Shown piece by piece: positions 24,463 through 37,520 of a DNA stretch of 64,000 bases. Numbering within the stretch: position 1 is the stretch's first letter; the number at the start of each line of letters is the position of its first letter. Origin of the DNA: Laccaria trichodermophora (taxonomy: Eukaryota > Basidiomycota > Agaricomycetes > Agaricales > Hydnangiaceae); NCBI GenBank assembly GCA_018417955.1, contig JACTVC010000004.1, positions 1,860,001 through 1,924,000 of the forward strand, read 5' to 3'. The notes under the pieces were generated by a model that saw only the letters and a list, made by a program, of their open reading frames with translations, was not told where the DNA came from and searched no databases. A program made the translations under genes and the position numbers.

Positions 24463-27400
24463 TACCATCCCTTGGGCGATCTCTTCATTCGTTAATGGGA
24501 ACTTATGGCTTCGATTCTTCCCCTTTTGTCTCCGACTTAGAACCACCTAACTCATATGATTTGATTTTACAGAATATTGCACATTGCGCTCCAAGAACTT
24601 CACGCCCGCTTTTGACACCATGGACTCGACGCGCTCTTACATACGATAATAATGCCCTCAAACTCCAGACGAGGACAAAGTACAAAACAGTGGACAAGAA
24701 AGTTCGACCCGTACCAAGTTATATGCCAGACCCTGCTGGGCAAGTCTTTCTTCCCGTTACGATCCCTCCTTTACTGCCTCTCCCTTTAGATCCGCCTTTT
24801 CTTCAAAATTTTCTCCCTACTCAACGCCTTACACGAGAACATGTTCAGAAGATAATCGCTTCTGCACCCAAGGACTTTCTTCGGCCCCGGGAAATAGACT
24901 TAATGGTTTATATCTTGCGAACGCGAGACCAGGCTTTGGCTTTCGAAGATTCTGAAAGAGGAACCTTTTCTGATAAATATTTTCCAGATTACGAAATCCC
25001 TGTTATCGAGCATGTCCCTTGGGTACAAAATCCTATCAGAATCCCTAAGGCTATTGAAGACACGGTACGGGAGATGCTTCTCGAACAAAAAGAAGCCGGC
25101 AAGTACGAATATTCGACGGCGTCCTATCGATCTCGCATTTTCGCAGTTGGGAAGCCGAAAGGAGGGATTCGTTTGGTAGCGGATGTCCAAGAGCTTAATC
25201 GAGTAACGGTGCGTGATTCTGGACTACCTCCAAGGACTGATGATTTTGCAGAAAGTTTTGTCGGCCACGTCATATATGGGCTAGCGGATCTGTTTTCAGG
25301 ATACGATGGACGGAGGCTTGGAATTGCTTCAAGGCCACTCACTACGTTTAGTTCATTGATAGGTCCACATCGCTCTTGCGTACTTCCTCAAGGCGCGACT
25401 AATTCCCTTCCCGAATTTCAACGTTGCACCACCCACACTTTGCAAGATGAAATACCAAAGAATGGAGGTGTGTTTGTAGATGATGTAGGCATCAAGGGTC
25501 CGACAACGACGTACAATGACGCGGAAGTCGCTCCTGGCATCAGACGCTTTGTTTATGAATACGCAATCATCTTCGACCGCTTCTTAGCACGATTCATCGA
25601 AGCAGGAATTACCGCTTCTGGAAAGAAACTGGTACTCGCAACGCCGCACCTTCATATTGTAGGAACCATCATCTCCAAAGAGGGTTGGCATCTCAAGCAC
25701 GGTTTGGTTTCGAAGATTTTAAACTGGGGACCTCTGACTAGCGTTACGGACGTTAGATCCTTTCTAGGCACTGCAGGCGTTGGTCGAAGATGGATACGTG
25801 GATTTTCCTTAATTGCAAAACCTCTGACACTTCTCACAAAGATTGCCGTTCAACGCGAGTTTCATTTTTCTCCCGAAGCACAGGATGCGCAGAACAAGTT
25901 GAAGCTTTTGGTTTCGACGTCTCCTGTTCTAATCAAACTCGACTATGATGCTGCAAGGCTTCTTGATCGTCTCGACCCCCTTCCTAGACCCTCGGATCAC
26001 GGACTTGTTATTGTAGGCGTCGACTCTTGTCAAAATGGGGCAGGATGGATTTTATATCAAATGGTCCAGAAAGAAAAACACCCGGTGATCTTTGGCTCTT
26101 GCACCTTTAGTCCTACTGAATCAAATTATTCTCAAGCTAAGTTAGAACTATATGGTGTCTTTCGGGCAGTCAAAGATCTCCGACACCGAATTTGGGGCAT
26201 TCATTTCCGAATTGACATCGATGCGAAATTTTTGATAGAAATGGTGAAACAACCCGACCTTCCTAACGCCCCCATGACGCGTTGGATCTCTTACATCGCT
26301 CTTTTCGACTATGTCATGCACCACGTTCCATCACAATCACACGCTGCGGAAGATGGACTTTCTAGACGTAAACGTGTTCCAGAAGACTCAGAAGAAGAAG
26401 ATGCCGAGGAGTACTTGGACCGATTTATGGGTTCAACGCAATTTTCTCCCTCAGCTATTTCCCTCTTTTCCTTTGCTAACGCTTTGTCTTCCGAGACTCT
26501 GTACAGATTTCGTCCTACGCAGCTTGACCAAAATTTCTTAAAGGACTTGTTGCTCACGATGTGCCACATGCCGAAAACCCCTTACGCTTCGTTTTCTACT
26601 TTGACATGTGTTGATTCAGTCTCTTTTTTGTCTTTCACTGAACCCTCTCCTTCGTTAAAGACGGAAATACAAAGAATCAAGGCGATTCCTTATGACCCTT
26701 CGGTTAGGGATTCATCCAAAGGATCTCTGGTGAAGTACTCCCTTCTTTCTATCACTGACGATTTTTCATACACAGGCCGCGAGTTCGAGCATAGGAAGGT
26801 CTGCACTCCAAAAGTTGTCGAGTGCATTTTCGAAGGCGAAACTTTTTCTTTCGAAGTCTTTTCATATGAGCGCGCTTATATGTCATCGTTAAAGCAAGGT
26901 GCGTCTTCTCTTTCAGTCGCTAAAGATTCTCTAGGACCCATACTGTCCGAATCAACACTTCGAATGAGCAACCGAATCGATTACGAAGATGTCTCCCCTC
27001 GGATCGAAGTAACTTGTGCAGTTCACGCATACGGCGTCAAGGACAAAGATTCTCCAGAGATGTGGACCGAAATTACCGCCTATCTCAAAAACGACACTAT
27101 GCCAGCCCGTTGTAGCGACCCCGTCGAGCGAAAAGCTTTTATTCGTCAGGCGAAGAATTTCTTTTTGCAAGATGGCGATAGGTTATGGAAATACGAATTC
27201 AAAGGGAAGCTTCCTCGGCTTGTGATCATAGACGTTAACCGCCGTTCAGCCTTGATAGCGGAAGCACACAACGACGTAGGACATTGAGGACGTGATGCTA
27301 CCTATAAGACCCTTTCCGAGCGCTTCTACTGGCCTAACCTGTATGACCAGGTTGCTTACTTTGTGCGGTCTTGCAACATCTGTCAACTGCGTTCGAAATC

Positions 27401-28727
27401 ACGCCCTGTAGTTGCATTCAGTCCCACTTGGAGTACTGGAATTTTAAGAAGGTTTGATCTCGATACTATTCACATGCCTGACGGCTTTGGCGGCCACAAA
27501 TTTCTTTTGCAGGCTACCGACCCCGCCATGTCTTGGGTGGAGGCGCGTTCCGTACCTAAGAACTCTTCCGAAAATTGGGCAAAATTCTTATACGAGGAAG
27601 TCTACGCGCGTTTTGGTTCTGTACTCCTTTGTCTCGTTGATGGTGGAAAAGAATTCAGAGGTGCAGTCGAGATCCTCTTCAAGCAATATGGCGTCGTCGT
27701 TATCACCTCTACTCCCTATCATCCTGAAGGAAACGGACACGCAGAGCACTCTCATCAAACCCTCGCCAACTCTATCCTTCGAGCATGTGGCAAAGACACG
27801 TATAAATGGCCTCTTTACGTACACGCCGGACTGTGGGCGATGCGCTGCTCAACTTCAAGAGTTACCGGGTATCCTCCATATTTTCTCCTCTACGGTCAAA
27901 GACCCTTCTTCGCTTTTGATTTCGCAGATAGAACTTGGGAGACTCTCGACTGGCACAAAGTCGCTTCTACCGAAGACCTCCTCGCCGTTCGCATGCAACA
28001 AATACTTCGCCGTGACAAGAAGTTAGTCTTAGCCATGGAAGAGCAGAAGCGTACGCGTCAACGGGCTGTTGACGATTTCAATAGTAAGCATGAAAAGTAT
28101 CTTACTTCTGGCGATTTTGTTTTGGGGACGTGGGTTTTATTGCACGAGACATGGTTGGACTCTCAGATGGGTAACAAGGGTGCGTTGAGATGGACGGGTC
28201 CATATATCATTCATCGCAAGGTTCATGACACGACGTATCAGTTGCGAGAGTTGGATGGGACAGTTCTACGTGGTTCTGTCGCTGCTAATCGTTTAAAAAT
28301 TTTCTATTATCGCAAGGAACACCAGACGGTTCGGACAGTTGGTCAAACTGAATACGCCCTTCACATTGCAGCCACATCTTCAGTTTCACTTCACGCACCA
28401 GTAATCCTCGGCACGCTCAATCAATCTATACTCGCAACCCCGCCATACCCCGTTTCTGTCAAATTCGGCAAGGCATCCCTCCCTGAAAACATATCCCTAT
28501 CGTATACTCCTTCCTTCACTGTTCATCGAGTTGACGATTTGCACATCCACCTCCGTTCTCTTCCAACCATCGCAGACCTGCAACCTTCAGAAGACACTTA
28601 CGTTTCCAATGTTGGTTATAACTCTTCGTCACAAACAGAGTTTAGGTATTCCCCACAATTTTTCATTGAAACTACGAACATCAAAGAACTCGAAGCTTGG
28701 GCTCTCGAATCTCTCCCGCTCCGCTGA
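24456..28727 (+). pseudogene. pol: Pol (RT, RNase H, integrase) with one internal stop
   Basis: One frame of 1,424 codons from ATG 24,456 (also open upstream, see the frameshift entry), broken only by TGA at 27,285-27,287 (codon 944). RT: LVADVQELNRV, then VLPQGATNS and the catalytic FVDD box (about 340-343, instead of the usual YxDD). RNase H: VGVDSCQNGAGW, KLELYG and AAEDGLSR. Integrase follows the stop: an HHCC zinc module ending CNICQ, then catalytic D,D,E segments visible as the IHMPDG region, LVDGGKEF and PEGNGHAE, then a basic C-terminus. The stop falls in a Gly-His-x-Gly position where relatives commonly carry Arg, so a CGA-to-TGA change would explain it. As it stands this copy would lack integrase unless the stop is read through. 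Confidence 0.88.
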
Positions 28728-28816
28728 GTTTCTCGTCTTGTCTTTTGCACTTTTTACCTTTCATGTCACTTTCCGTTGCGAAATGATGAGGGCATCATTT
28801 TTAATTTTCTCCCTAT

Positions 28817-29903
28817 TGTGGAAGTGCGACTTGTTTCATTCACGACGCACTCCATATTTTATTTTTCTCTTTACGTACATTTTTATCAGTTTTATTTTAT
28901 TTTACGAACTTTTGCCGGGTTTGAAACTGAACGCCATCGACGAGTATTAGGAAGACTTTGATTTGACAAGACGTATGACATCATCGTTTGGCTTTGTGCG
29001 CGCCGCACCTCTCGTGATGGATTCGGACTCGGACGCTTTCATTATTTCTTGTACGTTTTTATTTTGAATTGATCACTACTCCCCTCCGCTTTTATTTCTT
29101 TGTACTTATGATAGATCTCGCCGACCCGAAGCTCAATCTGAAGACCAGACGGTAGGGTAGAGCATCGACGTTTGGGATGTCCGCACTGAAGGCGGCAGTT
29201 GCGCACGTAAATAGACCTCTCCAAGCGTCGTACGTTCCCCGAGTCATACCTGGTTCAAAGGTTTTGCCTAGGAATCGAGTGGGTGATGTCACTTCTATTT
29301 TTGAACTTTTTTTGTTCTTCTTCGAACATTTTGACGTTTCTCCCCAAAGAATTGGTCTGGCAGCATGAGAGTACGTGCGTTGCCTTGTGAATTTCTATTT
29401 TTGTACTGTTTATAAGGTGTCCTCCCACCTGTCGAATGGAGTCGTCTTCTTTCCCCCTCTTTCATAGTCGGATTCTTAAGTCGTCCACTCGTCTCCTCAA
29501 GAAATTCAAAAAGTTTACACGATGTTTCTTCAAGCCATCTTCAAGTCCTCTAAGTTATACGTTCGAAGCGTATCAAGTAATTACAAGCATTTTGATTCGA
29601 CGCGTCCCAAACGCGCATTCAGCTGAGTTGCCTTTCTTTTACCGGAATCCTCTCACGCCACGTCCTCCGCCACCGAAAGTCCCTTTTGAGCGTTTATCTG
29701 CGCTTTGTCCCTCTTCGACGTCCCCTCATCCATTCGACATCCTCTTCTCCGAACCCTCTACATACGTAGAATTCCTTTGACGTGTTTCTCTTTTTCTCTT
29801 TGTTTGGCTTTACTTTACATCATTTCTCAGCAAACGACCAGATCACCTGTCCTTTTTTTTAGGAACTCTTAGCTTCCTTCTGGAGGAACGATTCGCTTCC
29901 ACA
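28817..29903 (+). repeat. 3' LTR
   Basis: Same length as the 5' LTR. Six differences seen by eye, all transitions: one near 29,183 and five clustered in the last 180 bp (for example CCCCTCGTCC versus CCCCTCATCC). Five-sixths are therefore in the terminal part. Confidence 0.95.
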
Positions 29904-29907
29904 CCGG

Positions 29908-32900
29908 GGTACTGGGAACAGTCCGTCCTCATTGCGAAAAACCCCATCATCACAGTGAAATTTTTTAATATCTATATGAAAGCTTTCATTAAGTCGATTT
30001 TAGGATATGACCCTGAAGCAGGCCATGTCAAGTCGGGAGCATTGGGTGTTGTCAAAGCATATTATGGGTGTGTCGAAGCACAGGGACAAGGTACTCTTCA
30101 TTGTCATATGCTTGTATGGATTGAAGGAGGTTTGGATCCCAATCGACTAAAAGAGAAGTTGACATGTGATCCTGGAGGCCTGTTTGAGCAACAACTAATC
30201 ATGTACTTGAATCAAGCCATTCAAACTTCTGTCCCCCCTTGTGACGAGGCCGTCCCTCCAGACCTGTTCGATCACTTTCATCCATGTTTAAGTCAAGGTC
30301 CTGTATGGGGTGCAAACGAATCTAAAGACGCCTTTGAACAGTGGCATAAAAATGATCTAAGTCGTCTCACAGAAGCCTGTCAGCATCACTCCCCCAAGGC
30401 AACATGCTATAAATTGTGGAAAGGGCCCCTCATGAGAAGAAATGTCGATTTGAGCTTGATGAATCTAACAGCACAATTGAAACAACCGTTGATTCAGAAA
30501 CTGGTGAACTCACAATGCAGAAAATAGATGGATTGGTGAATAATTTCAACACAACTATGTTGGAAGCCATTCACTGTAATATGGATATCAAGTTTATAGG
30601 CTCTGGTTCGTTGGCGAAAGCGGTGTTGTATTATATCACAGACTATATATCAAAATCTCAATTAAAAGTTCATGTAGCCTTTGCAACATTAGAGGCCACC
30701 ATGAGAAGATGTGGAACAACTGACAGTGAGGACAACAACATTGTTTCCAATGCTAGAAGACTAATAACGAAATGTGCAAATGGTCTGATTAGCCTTCAAG
30801 AACTGTCTGCTCCTCAAGTGTCATCATATGTGTTAGGATTTGAAGATCATTTCACAAATTTTGAGTTCCAAAATTTATATTGGCCCTCTTTCGAAGCACA
30901 TATTAACCACCAACTTCTGAGCCCAGATTGTTACTTTTTGACCATGTCAAATATGTCTCCAGTCACGATGAGCGCCATTCATTCATCTGAGCTACCTGAA
31001 TCATCGTCTGTTGATGATGCGGAAGACGAATACATATGTGTGACCATGAATGATGAAGGGGAACTAATCAGTCGTGGAAACCAGGTTGCTGATTATGTGT
31101 ATAGAGGTCAGCCTTTAGATGGGTTGAATCTATGGGAATTTGTATGTCAAGTTGAAAAACGGAAAAAGGGGAGTAGCTGTTTACCATCAGTAATAGAGTC
31201 TGATCAGTCAGATTTGGATGATGATTTGGATGATCATGAAGACTATGCCAACGTTGATATATTAACCGTATCAATGCGCAAACGACCTGTTGTAAACCTT
31301 CTAGAACAACACATGGAATTTAAAACTCACAAGTTGATAGTTCAACATCCAACCGGCTGCTTTGTACCAGTGCCTATCAGGCCATCTCTTCCTAGGTGAG
31401 ATTCGACTCTTGAAAAAGAAAAGTACTCTTGACTTATGTTGTGTTTGTTTAAACCATGGAGAAATGCTAGAGATTTGAAATCCAATCATACAACTTGGCA
31501 CAAATCTTTCCAAGCCTGGAAAATGTCAGCTGAATATGCCAATGAGATCGATCAGATATCAAACAATATGAACCTTGCAAATGAATGCAAGGATAGCAGG
31601 GATAACCATTTCAAGAGTCAAAATTGGCAAATCACCGAACTCATATCTGAAAATGTGATAAACAAGAGTCGAACGACAGAAGACGATGAACTCACTACAG
31701 GGATAGACGAGGAAGCCTTGCATGATCTGCTACAGGACATGAGCAATAAGAATGCCAGGAATTTCGAGGGAGATGACCCTGAAATTGCAAGCGTCGTACA
31801 AAGTCTTGAACACAATGGGTTGCTTACCATGGAGAATAATAGTGAGATGGTCAATGTCGAAGGTATTATTGAAGAAGTTGGAAGCAATGCTGATTCATAT
31901 GAGGCGGAATGGAAAGCATCGTATGATAAACGAAAGGCTATGTGGAGACAAAGAGAAAGCTTGCAATCATGCAACCACACTATGGAAACTAACTTACCAG
32001 TGGATGCGCCCTTTTTAATGCAAACTACACAGCATCGGATGCCCCAAATTGTCAATAACGTGGCCACCTCGTCACCATTCACTGGACCTTCAAATGAGCT
32101 GAATAACCATATTGGCGTTAATCATGTAAGAAGTCTTGAGCCAGATGATTTTATTGTTAATTGGCATTTGAATGAAGAACAAGCACTTGCCTTTAAGATA
32201 ATTGTGAACCAGAGCTTAAAATCGAGAGGCTTTGAAGATCCCCTGAAGATGTTTCTTTCTGGTCCTGCCAGAACTGGCAGAAGTTGAGTGTTTAACGCTC
32301 TCAGATCCTTTTTCGAATCCAAAGGCCAATCTTGTCGGTTCCATGTCTGTTCATATATGGGAATCACTGCAAGAAATGTGGGTGGGATGACACTTCATGC
32401 AGCCTTGTGTCTTAGTCAGAAGAAAGGTGGAGCTAAATCGAAGGAAAATCTAATATCAATGTGGAATGGTGTGGATTTTCTTCTAATTGATGAGGTATCT
32501 ATGATCAGCTGTGAGTTTCTACTGCAGATTAGTGATGCTCTATCAAATGCAAAAGGCAACTCACTTCCATTTGGAGGAATTAACGTGATCTTCACTGGTG
32601 ATTTTGCACAGCTTCCACCTTTCCAAACTAGACTTTACACCAATGTGACATTGAAATATAAAATGGGTACTGCAACAAAGGAACAAAAAATGTTGAGTCG
32701 TCTCTTATGGATGACAATCAATACTGTGGTGGAGTTAAAGACTAATATGAGGCAGCAGGGAGATAAGAACAAACATTTCTCAGAACTTTTAAGTTGTCTC
32801 CGAACAGGAAAATGCAATGAAAGCGACTATGAACTCTTGAAAAGTTGGGTGATCAGTCGACATGATCTTGTTGTTGAAAAGTCTGACTGGGCATCTGCCC

Positions 32901-33502
32901 CCGTAATTGTCAGTGGAAATCTTGCAAAGGACGCACTTAATGAATGTTATGCTATTGAATTCACTGAACGAATGAACCAAACCCTACATTGGTATTATTC
33001 ATCAGATAGGTGCAAAGGTTCTGTTTTATCAAACAAAGACCTACTCAATCATTTACAATCCGTCCATTCTGGCAAAACCAAGGGCCGGCTAGGCAGACAT
33101 CCTCTGGTACTGGGTATGCCTGTTCTGCTTGCACAAAATTTCAACGTTGATGATGGGATTGTTAATGGAAGTTGTGGTGTTGTCAAACGAATATGCTACA
33201 AGACGGATTGTGAAGGCAAACATTTCTTGACATCGGTTGTAGTCCAAGTCCAAGGGTCCAATGAGGAATCAATGCCACATTTAAAACCATACGAGGTTCT
33301 GGTGTTAAGCGATTTGATAGACCTAACTTTTCAAGGCAATCGAAACATGCATGGCAATGTCACTATCAGACAAACTCAGGTGCCCATTGTACCCGCATTC
33401 ACAATGACAGCTCACCATTCCCAAGGCCAAACATTATCTCAAGTAATTGTAGATCTTCAGTCTTGTAGAGGATCGGAATCACCATACATTATGTTGTCCT
33501 GA
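29908..33502 (+). pseudogene. Helitron Rep catalytic core and PIF1-type helicase (decayed, truncated)
   Basis: Continues the split Helitron. The Rep nuclease shows the HUH motif in GTLHCHMLVW (about 30,090-30,120) and the tyrosine helix YYITDYISKSQ (about 30,630). A one-base frameshift lies near 30,430, and TGA stops at 31,397, 31,430 and 32,285. The helicase has a corrupted P-loop (GPARTGRS followed by a stop, where a Lys-Ser and an intact frame are expected), Walker B LLIDEVSMIS, GDFAQLPPF and LKTNMRQQGD. The last motif is cut in ...SPYIMLS at about 33,500, where the terminal Ser-Arg helicase motif should continue and element A begins instead. The protein cannot be functional. Confidence 0.88.
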
Positions 33503-33504
33503 GG

Positions 33505-35110
33505 AGGTCTTTACACTCCCCGGTATATTCCATATGGATTCCATATGGAATGGGTGGATTCCAACCTCATTCCATGGAATCCATATGGAATGTCCATGGA
33601 ATGACACATTCCATATGGAGTCCATATGGAGTCCATGGATTCCATGGATGACCATTATACCATTAGAATATAGCATTTATAGTCTCCTTACTATATTTAA
33701 GTAAAAAATAAATTTTGCATTTACAGGAATTGAACTCTCAACCTCATCAATATTAGCAGCACTCATACCAACTGAGCCATAAAGGCATTACTATAGGACA
33801 AAGTAAAGGTGTGTATATACTGCTCTGCATCATGTGGCGTCTCAAACGTGATGGCTGTGGCTGATGCGTTGCCACATCATTTCTTCCTTTCACCACCACC
33901 ACCACCATCCACCCCACCGTCGCAAGCCACGACCGCCTGTGACATCAACATCCACGACACTGACGACCATGACCACAACCACACTGATGATGCACGACAA
34001 CACACAACCACGCTGACAACACATGGCGACACTACGACGTTGCCACATCACACGGATGGGAGGCAACAACAACAACAATGTGGAACGTCAATAGACGTTC
34101 CGCCTCGTTTCCAGGCCAGGTAAGCAGACCACCTAACCCCTCCCATTCCCACTTTGACAACAACAACCAGGTGCCATGTCACAGTCAGTGACGTGGCACA
34201 ATGCCTGCCCACGAAGACGAGTGCCGACGACACAACCACGAACAACGCCCACAACCCCACCACCCATGAATGCCCACCCACGACACCAAATGCCCACAAG
34301 CACCCACGACATGACAACAAATGCCTATGCATGACAACGAACGCCCATGAGCACAACACGCAAATGCCAACGTGAAGACGAATGAAACGGCAACCAAGCC
34401 CCACGGACACCAATACAGCCCACCACCCACACCTAATGACCCAGAGCACCCATGCACAGAGGATTCCACTCGCATGAATGGAAATGGGCAATGACGAGCC
34501 CAGGTAAGCTCCCCCTCCCTCCAACATTCCTCACCACCACCCCTTCATCATTCCCCCTCCCTTCATTGCTCCCCCTCCCTCCCTTCATTGCTCCTCCCTC
34601 TGTTGCTCCCCCTCTCATTTCTCCCCCTCCCTCCATTGCTCCCCCTCCCATTGCTCCCCCCTCCATCCATTCCCACCTCACCCTTCACCACTCCCTCCCT
34701 TCACCACTCCCTCTCTCCTCCATCACTCCTTCCCCCTCCCTCCCCCCTCACTCTCTACTACATCCTCCCCCCTCCATCACTTCTCCCTGTCTTCCCCCCT
34801 CCCTTAAATATTGAGAATAGTCAAAATAAATTGTGTAGTCTATTTAATACATTTCAATTTTTCCTGCTCAGCTATGACTCATGAATATAGAAACCATAAT
34901 TACATGATGTGGACTTAGAATTATTTCATAAGGTCATTCCATGTGGATTCCACCCTTAAAATGGTACAGAACATATAGAATAGAGTATGGATTCCATCCC
35001 CCATTCCATGGAATCCATCCCCCACTCCATGGAATCCATCTGGAATTTGTGCAGTCCACCCCCCATTCCATCCATTCCATATGGAACATCCCAGGGAGTG
35101 TAAAGTACAG
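33505..35110 (+). mobile_element. non-autonomous TIR element, copy A (MULE-like)
   Basis: Starts AGGTCTTTACACTCCCCGG and ends GGGAGTGTAAAGTACAG, so the ends are inverted. Both ends carry repeated CCATATGG/GGATTCC words. The interior is non-coding: a reverse tRNA-like module (33,706-33,795), a C/A-rich part with a TGCCA...TGGCA hairpin near 34,171-34,200, and a long pyrimidine tract (34,500-34,800). The 9 bp on the left (GTCCTGAGG) and right (CACAAGAAC) do not match, and the left flank is Helitron helicase while the right flank is Ty3 integrase, so this copy marks a rearrangement. The long frames in the pyrimidine tract are composition artefacts. Confidence 0.7.
33706..33795 (-). other. tRNA-like module in element A
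   Basis: The reverse strand reads an A-box-like TGGCTCAGTTGGTATGAG and a B-box-like GAGTTCAATTCC, with GCCTTTA and TAAATGC able to pair as a near-complete acceptor stem. The anticodon and T stems are poor and position 33 is not U, so this is not a functional tRNA. It could serve as an internal RNA polymerase III promoter, as in tRNA-derived SINEs. Confidence 0.45.
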
Positions 35111-35902
35111 CACAAGAACCTCCATCTAGAGGTCCTACAAAATCATCATGACCATCCCTTGAGGGGCCACCAAGGCATCAGGAAGACCGTACAGCTAATC
35201 ATGAGATCCTACTTCTGGCCTGGACTCCGCCGCGACATCACCAGATATATCCGAACATGCCATACATGCATAAGGGCAAAAACACCACGCCATAAACCCT
35301 ATGGCCTACTCAAACCATTACCTATCAGCAAAAGACCCTGGTCATCAATATCCATAGATCATATTGTGGAACTCCCACTGTCAGAGGACCATGATGCTAT
35401 AATGGTCACCACTTGTAGACTCACCAAAAGTGGAATATTCATACCCTGTAAAATGACAGATGATGCTGAAGACTTTGCAAATCATTTCATCATGCACATA
35501 TTTGCAAAACACAGACTCCCCTGCAACATCATCTCCGACCGAGGCCCCCTGTTCATATCAAAATTTTGGACTGCCCTCTGCAAAAGTCTGAAAATAAAGC
35601 TCAACCTTTCAACAGCATACCATCCTGAAACCGATGGACAAACAGAGTGCCTCAACCAAACCTTGGAACAGTACATCTGCATGTTCACAAGTTACCTCCA
35701 GGACAACTGGAAACAACAACTTCCCATCACCGAATTCACCTACAACAACACTCCCCACTCTGCTACAGGAGTATCCCCCTTCTTTGCAAATAAAGGCTTC
35801 CACCCCTGACTCTCCATCTTCTTTGACAACATCCCCTCGCACAAAGCTTGACTTGTCGCTACAGACTTAAAAGACTTACACAAACACTTGAAACAAGAAA
35901 TG
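35111..35902 (+). pseudogene. Ty3/Gypsy chromovirus integrase fragment
   Basis: Reads the zinc-binding module (HPLRGHQGIRKT...CHTCIRAK) and the catalytic core with SISIDHIVELP, IISDRGPLF and PETDGQTE, the three acidic positions of a retroviral-type integrase. TGA stops fall at 35,807 and 35,849 where relatives have Arg. The fragment starts abruptly at element A and is interrupted by element C at 35,903. The reading resumes at 37,521 with the C-terminal domain. RT and upstream parts are absent. Confidence 0.88.
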
Positions 35903-37511
35903 AGGTCTTTATTGTCCCCCTATGATTCCTGCTGAGCTCTGCCGAGTTTGGGTGGTTTTCAGACATAGAGCATCCATATTGAGTTGGCAGGAGGGTCACA
36001 GCTGAGCTTTGCAGGACTCAGGCCAGTCCTGAGGACTGAGATTTTACCTCATCCAGGACTGGGGTGCAGTGAATAGGTCACATGACCTCATACAGCTAAT
36101 CTCACGTGGGAGGTTAAACAATAACAGTAATGTCACAGCATGTGACATCACTTCTTCCTCTTCAACCACCATGACGACAACCTGACAACACCGTGCACAA
36201 CAACCACGATGCGACACCCAACGCCAACACCAACCCACGACCACCTCGCTGACACAACAACCCAAATAACGAAGACGCCCACCCACAAACAAAGGTCCAC
36301 CACCCAAATGGTGATGAATGCGCCCAGATGACCACAAACAGATGCCCACACATGAAAACGGCCACCACCACCCATGAAAATGGCCGCCACCACCCACGAA
36401 AACCACCACCACCACCTCGAAATGCCCACCGCCATCCCGGAATGGCCAATGGAAGCATACGGAAACCGGGTGCCACGTCGCTGCCAGTGATGTGGCACTG
36501 TTTGCCCCACACGCTGACACCATGGAAGGTGTGACAACACACCAATGACGACATGGAGCAAGGCCATGACGACGATGCCACAGGATGATGACAAGGGGCA
36601 CATGACACGCAAGGACACGACACGACATGAGCGCCGTGCCCATGAACGACGATGAGCACCCATGGATGAATACAGGTGCCCACGAAGGAAACCGACCGCC
36701 CACATAGCAAAACGACCACCCCCTGCATGAAGACGACCAACCACCCACAAAAGACAGTGACCACCCACATATCACGATGGATGCCAGGTGCCACGTCGCC
36801 ATCGGCGACGTGGCAATCAAACAACAAAGGACGTCATTGATTTCTAGACCACCATGTGAGTTCCCCCCCATTGTCTCCCCCTCCATCACACCATACCACC
36901 CCTCCCTCTATCACTCCCTCTCCCTCCATCACTCACACTCCCTCTATCAACCCCCTTCCCTCACTTCTCCTCTCCAACCCACTCCTCTCAGTTCTCCACT
37001 CCAACCCACTCCTCTCTCTCACCCCACCATCCCCTGCCCCCTCCCTTTCATCCTCAGTGTACTAGTCTCTTCCCCCCTCTCCCTCATCCCTCTTTCACAC
37101 TCTCTGCCCTCCACCCCTCTCCACTACACTCTCTGCTCTCCATCCCTCTCACCACTCTCTCTGTCCCCCATTCCCCCTCCCTCCCTTTCAATGTAGTAAA
37201 TAGATAGTTTTATGTAGTTTTATTGAATATACAATTCTCCCCTTTCAATCCTGACTATCTGAGAAATTATGAGATTAAGTTATTAAAGTGATCAAGTCAT
37301 TAGAGTTGTTTTATTAAGCCACATGTAATGTAATCCATCTGGAACTTTCCATAATCTACTCTAGTCTAGCAAAAATCCTGCCAAACTCTGTCCCAGTCCT
37401 GCTGAGTTTGGCAGAGCTTGGCAGGACTCTGAAGAGCTCTGAGGATTCCTGAGGATTCCTGCAGGACTCTGGCCAGTCCTGCAGGATTCATAAGAGGACT
37501 GAGAAGTACAG
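35903..37511 (+). mobile_element. non-autonomous TIR element, copy C
   Basis: Inserted inside the Ty3 integrase. Flanks are CAAGAAATG (35,894-35,902) and CAAGAAATC (37,512-37,520), an 8-of-9 match consistent with a 9-bp target duplication. It starts AGGTCTTTATTGTCCCCC and ends ...AGGACTGAGAAGTACAG, homologous to the termini of A, B and D. Its subterminal words are GGACTC/CCTGCAGG rather than CCATATGG. The interior has two hairpins of the TGCCACGTCG...CGACGTGGCA type (near 36,467-36,491 and 36,788-36,812) and a C/T-rich tract (36,860-37,190). No protein is encoded. Confidence 0.75.
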
Positions 37512-37520
37512 CAAGAAATC

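Larger units (their letters stand above)
20576..29903 (+). mobile_element. Ty3/Gypsy-type LTR retrotransposon inserted in the Helitron
   Basis: A 9,328-bp element bounded by two 1,087-bp LTRs, flanked by a CCGG duplication (20,572-20,575 and 29,904-29,907). Removing the element and one CCGG restores the Helitron reading exactly at a conserved Pro-Gly-Tyr-Trp. Internal order: gag-protease (21,856-24,417), then pol with RT, RNase H and integrase (24,456-28,727). This is the Ty3/Gypsy gene order, and no chromodomain is visible. A candidate primer-binding site starts one base after the 5' LTR (TGGTGACCGAGACAGG, from 21,664). I could not see a good polypurine tract before the 3' LTR. The LTRs differ at six sites that I can see, so the insertion is recent relative to the Helitron decay. 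Confidence 0.93.

Noticed and set aside
34500..34880. Proline/serine/leucine-rich frames in both directions
   Set aside because: They arise from a C/T-rich simple tract in element A, with parallels at 36,860-37,190 and 41,790-42,020; no codon structure or conserved protein.
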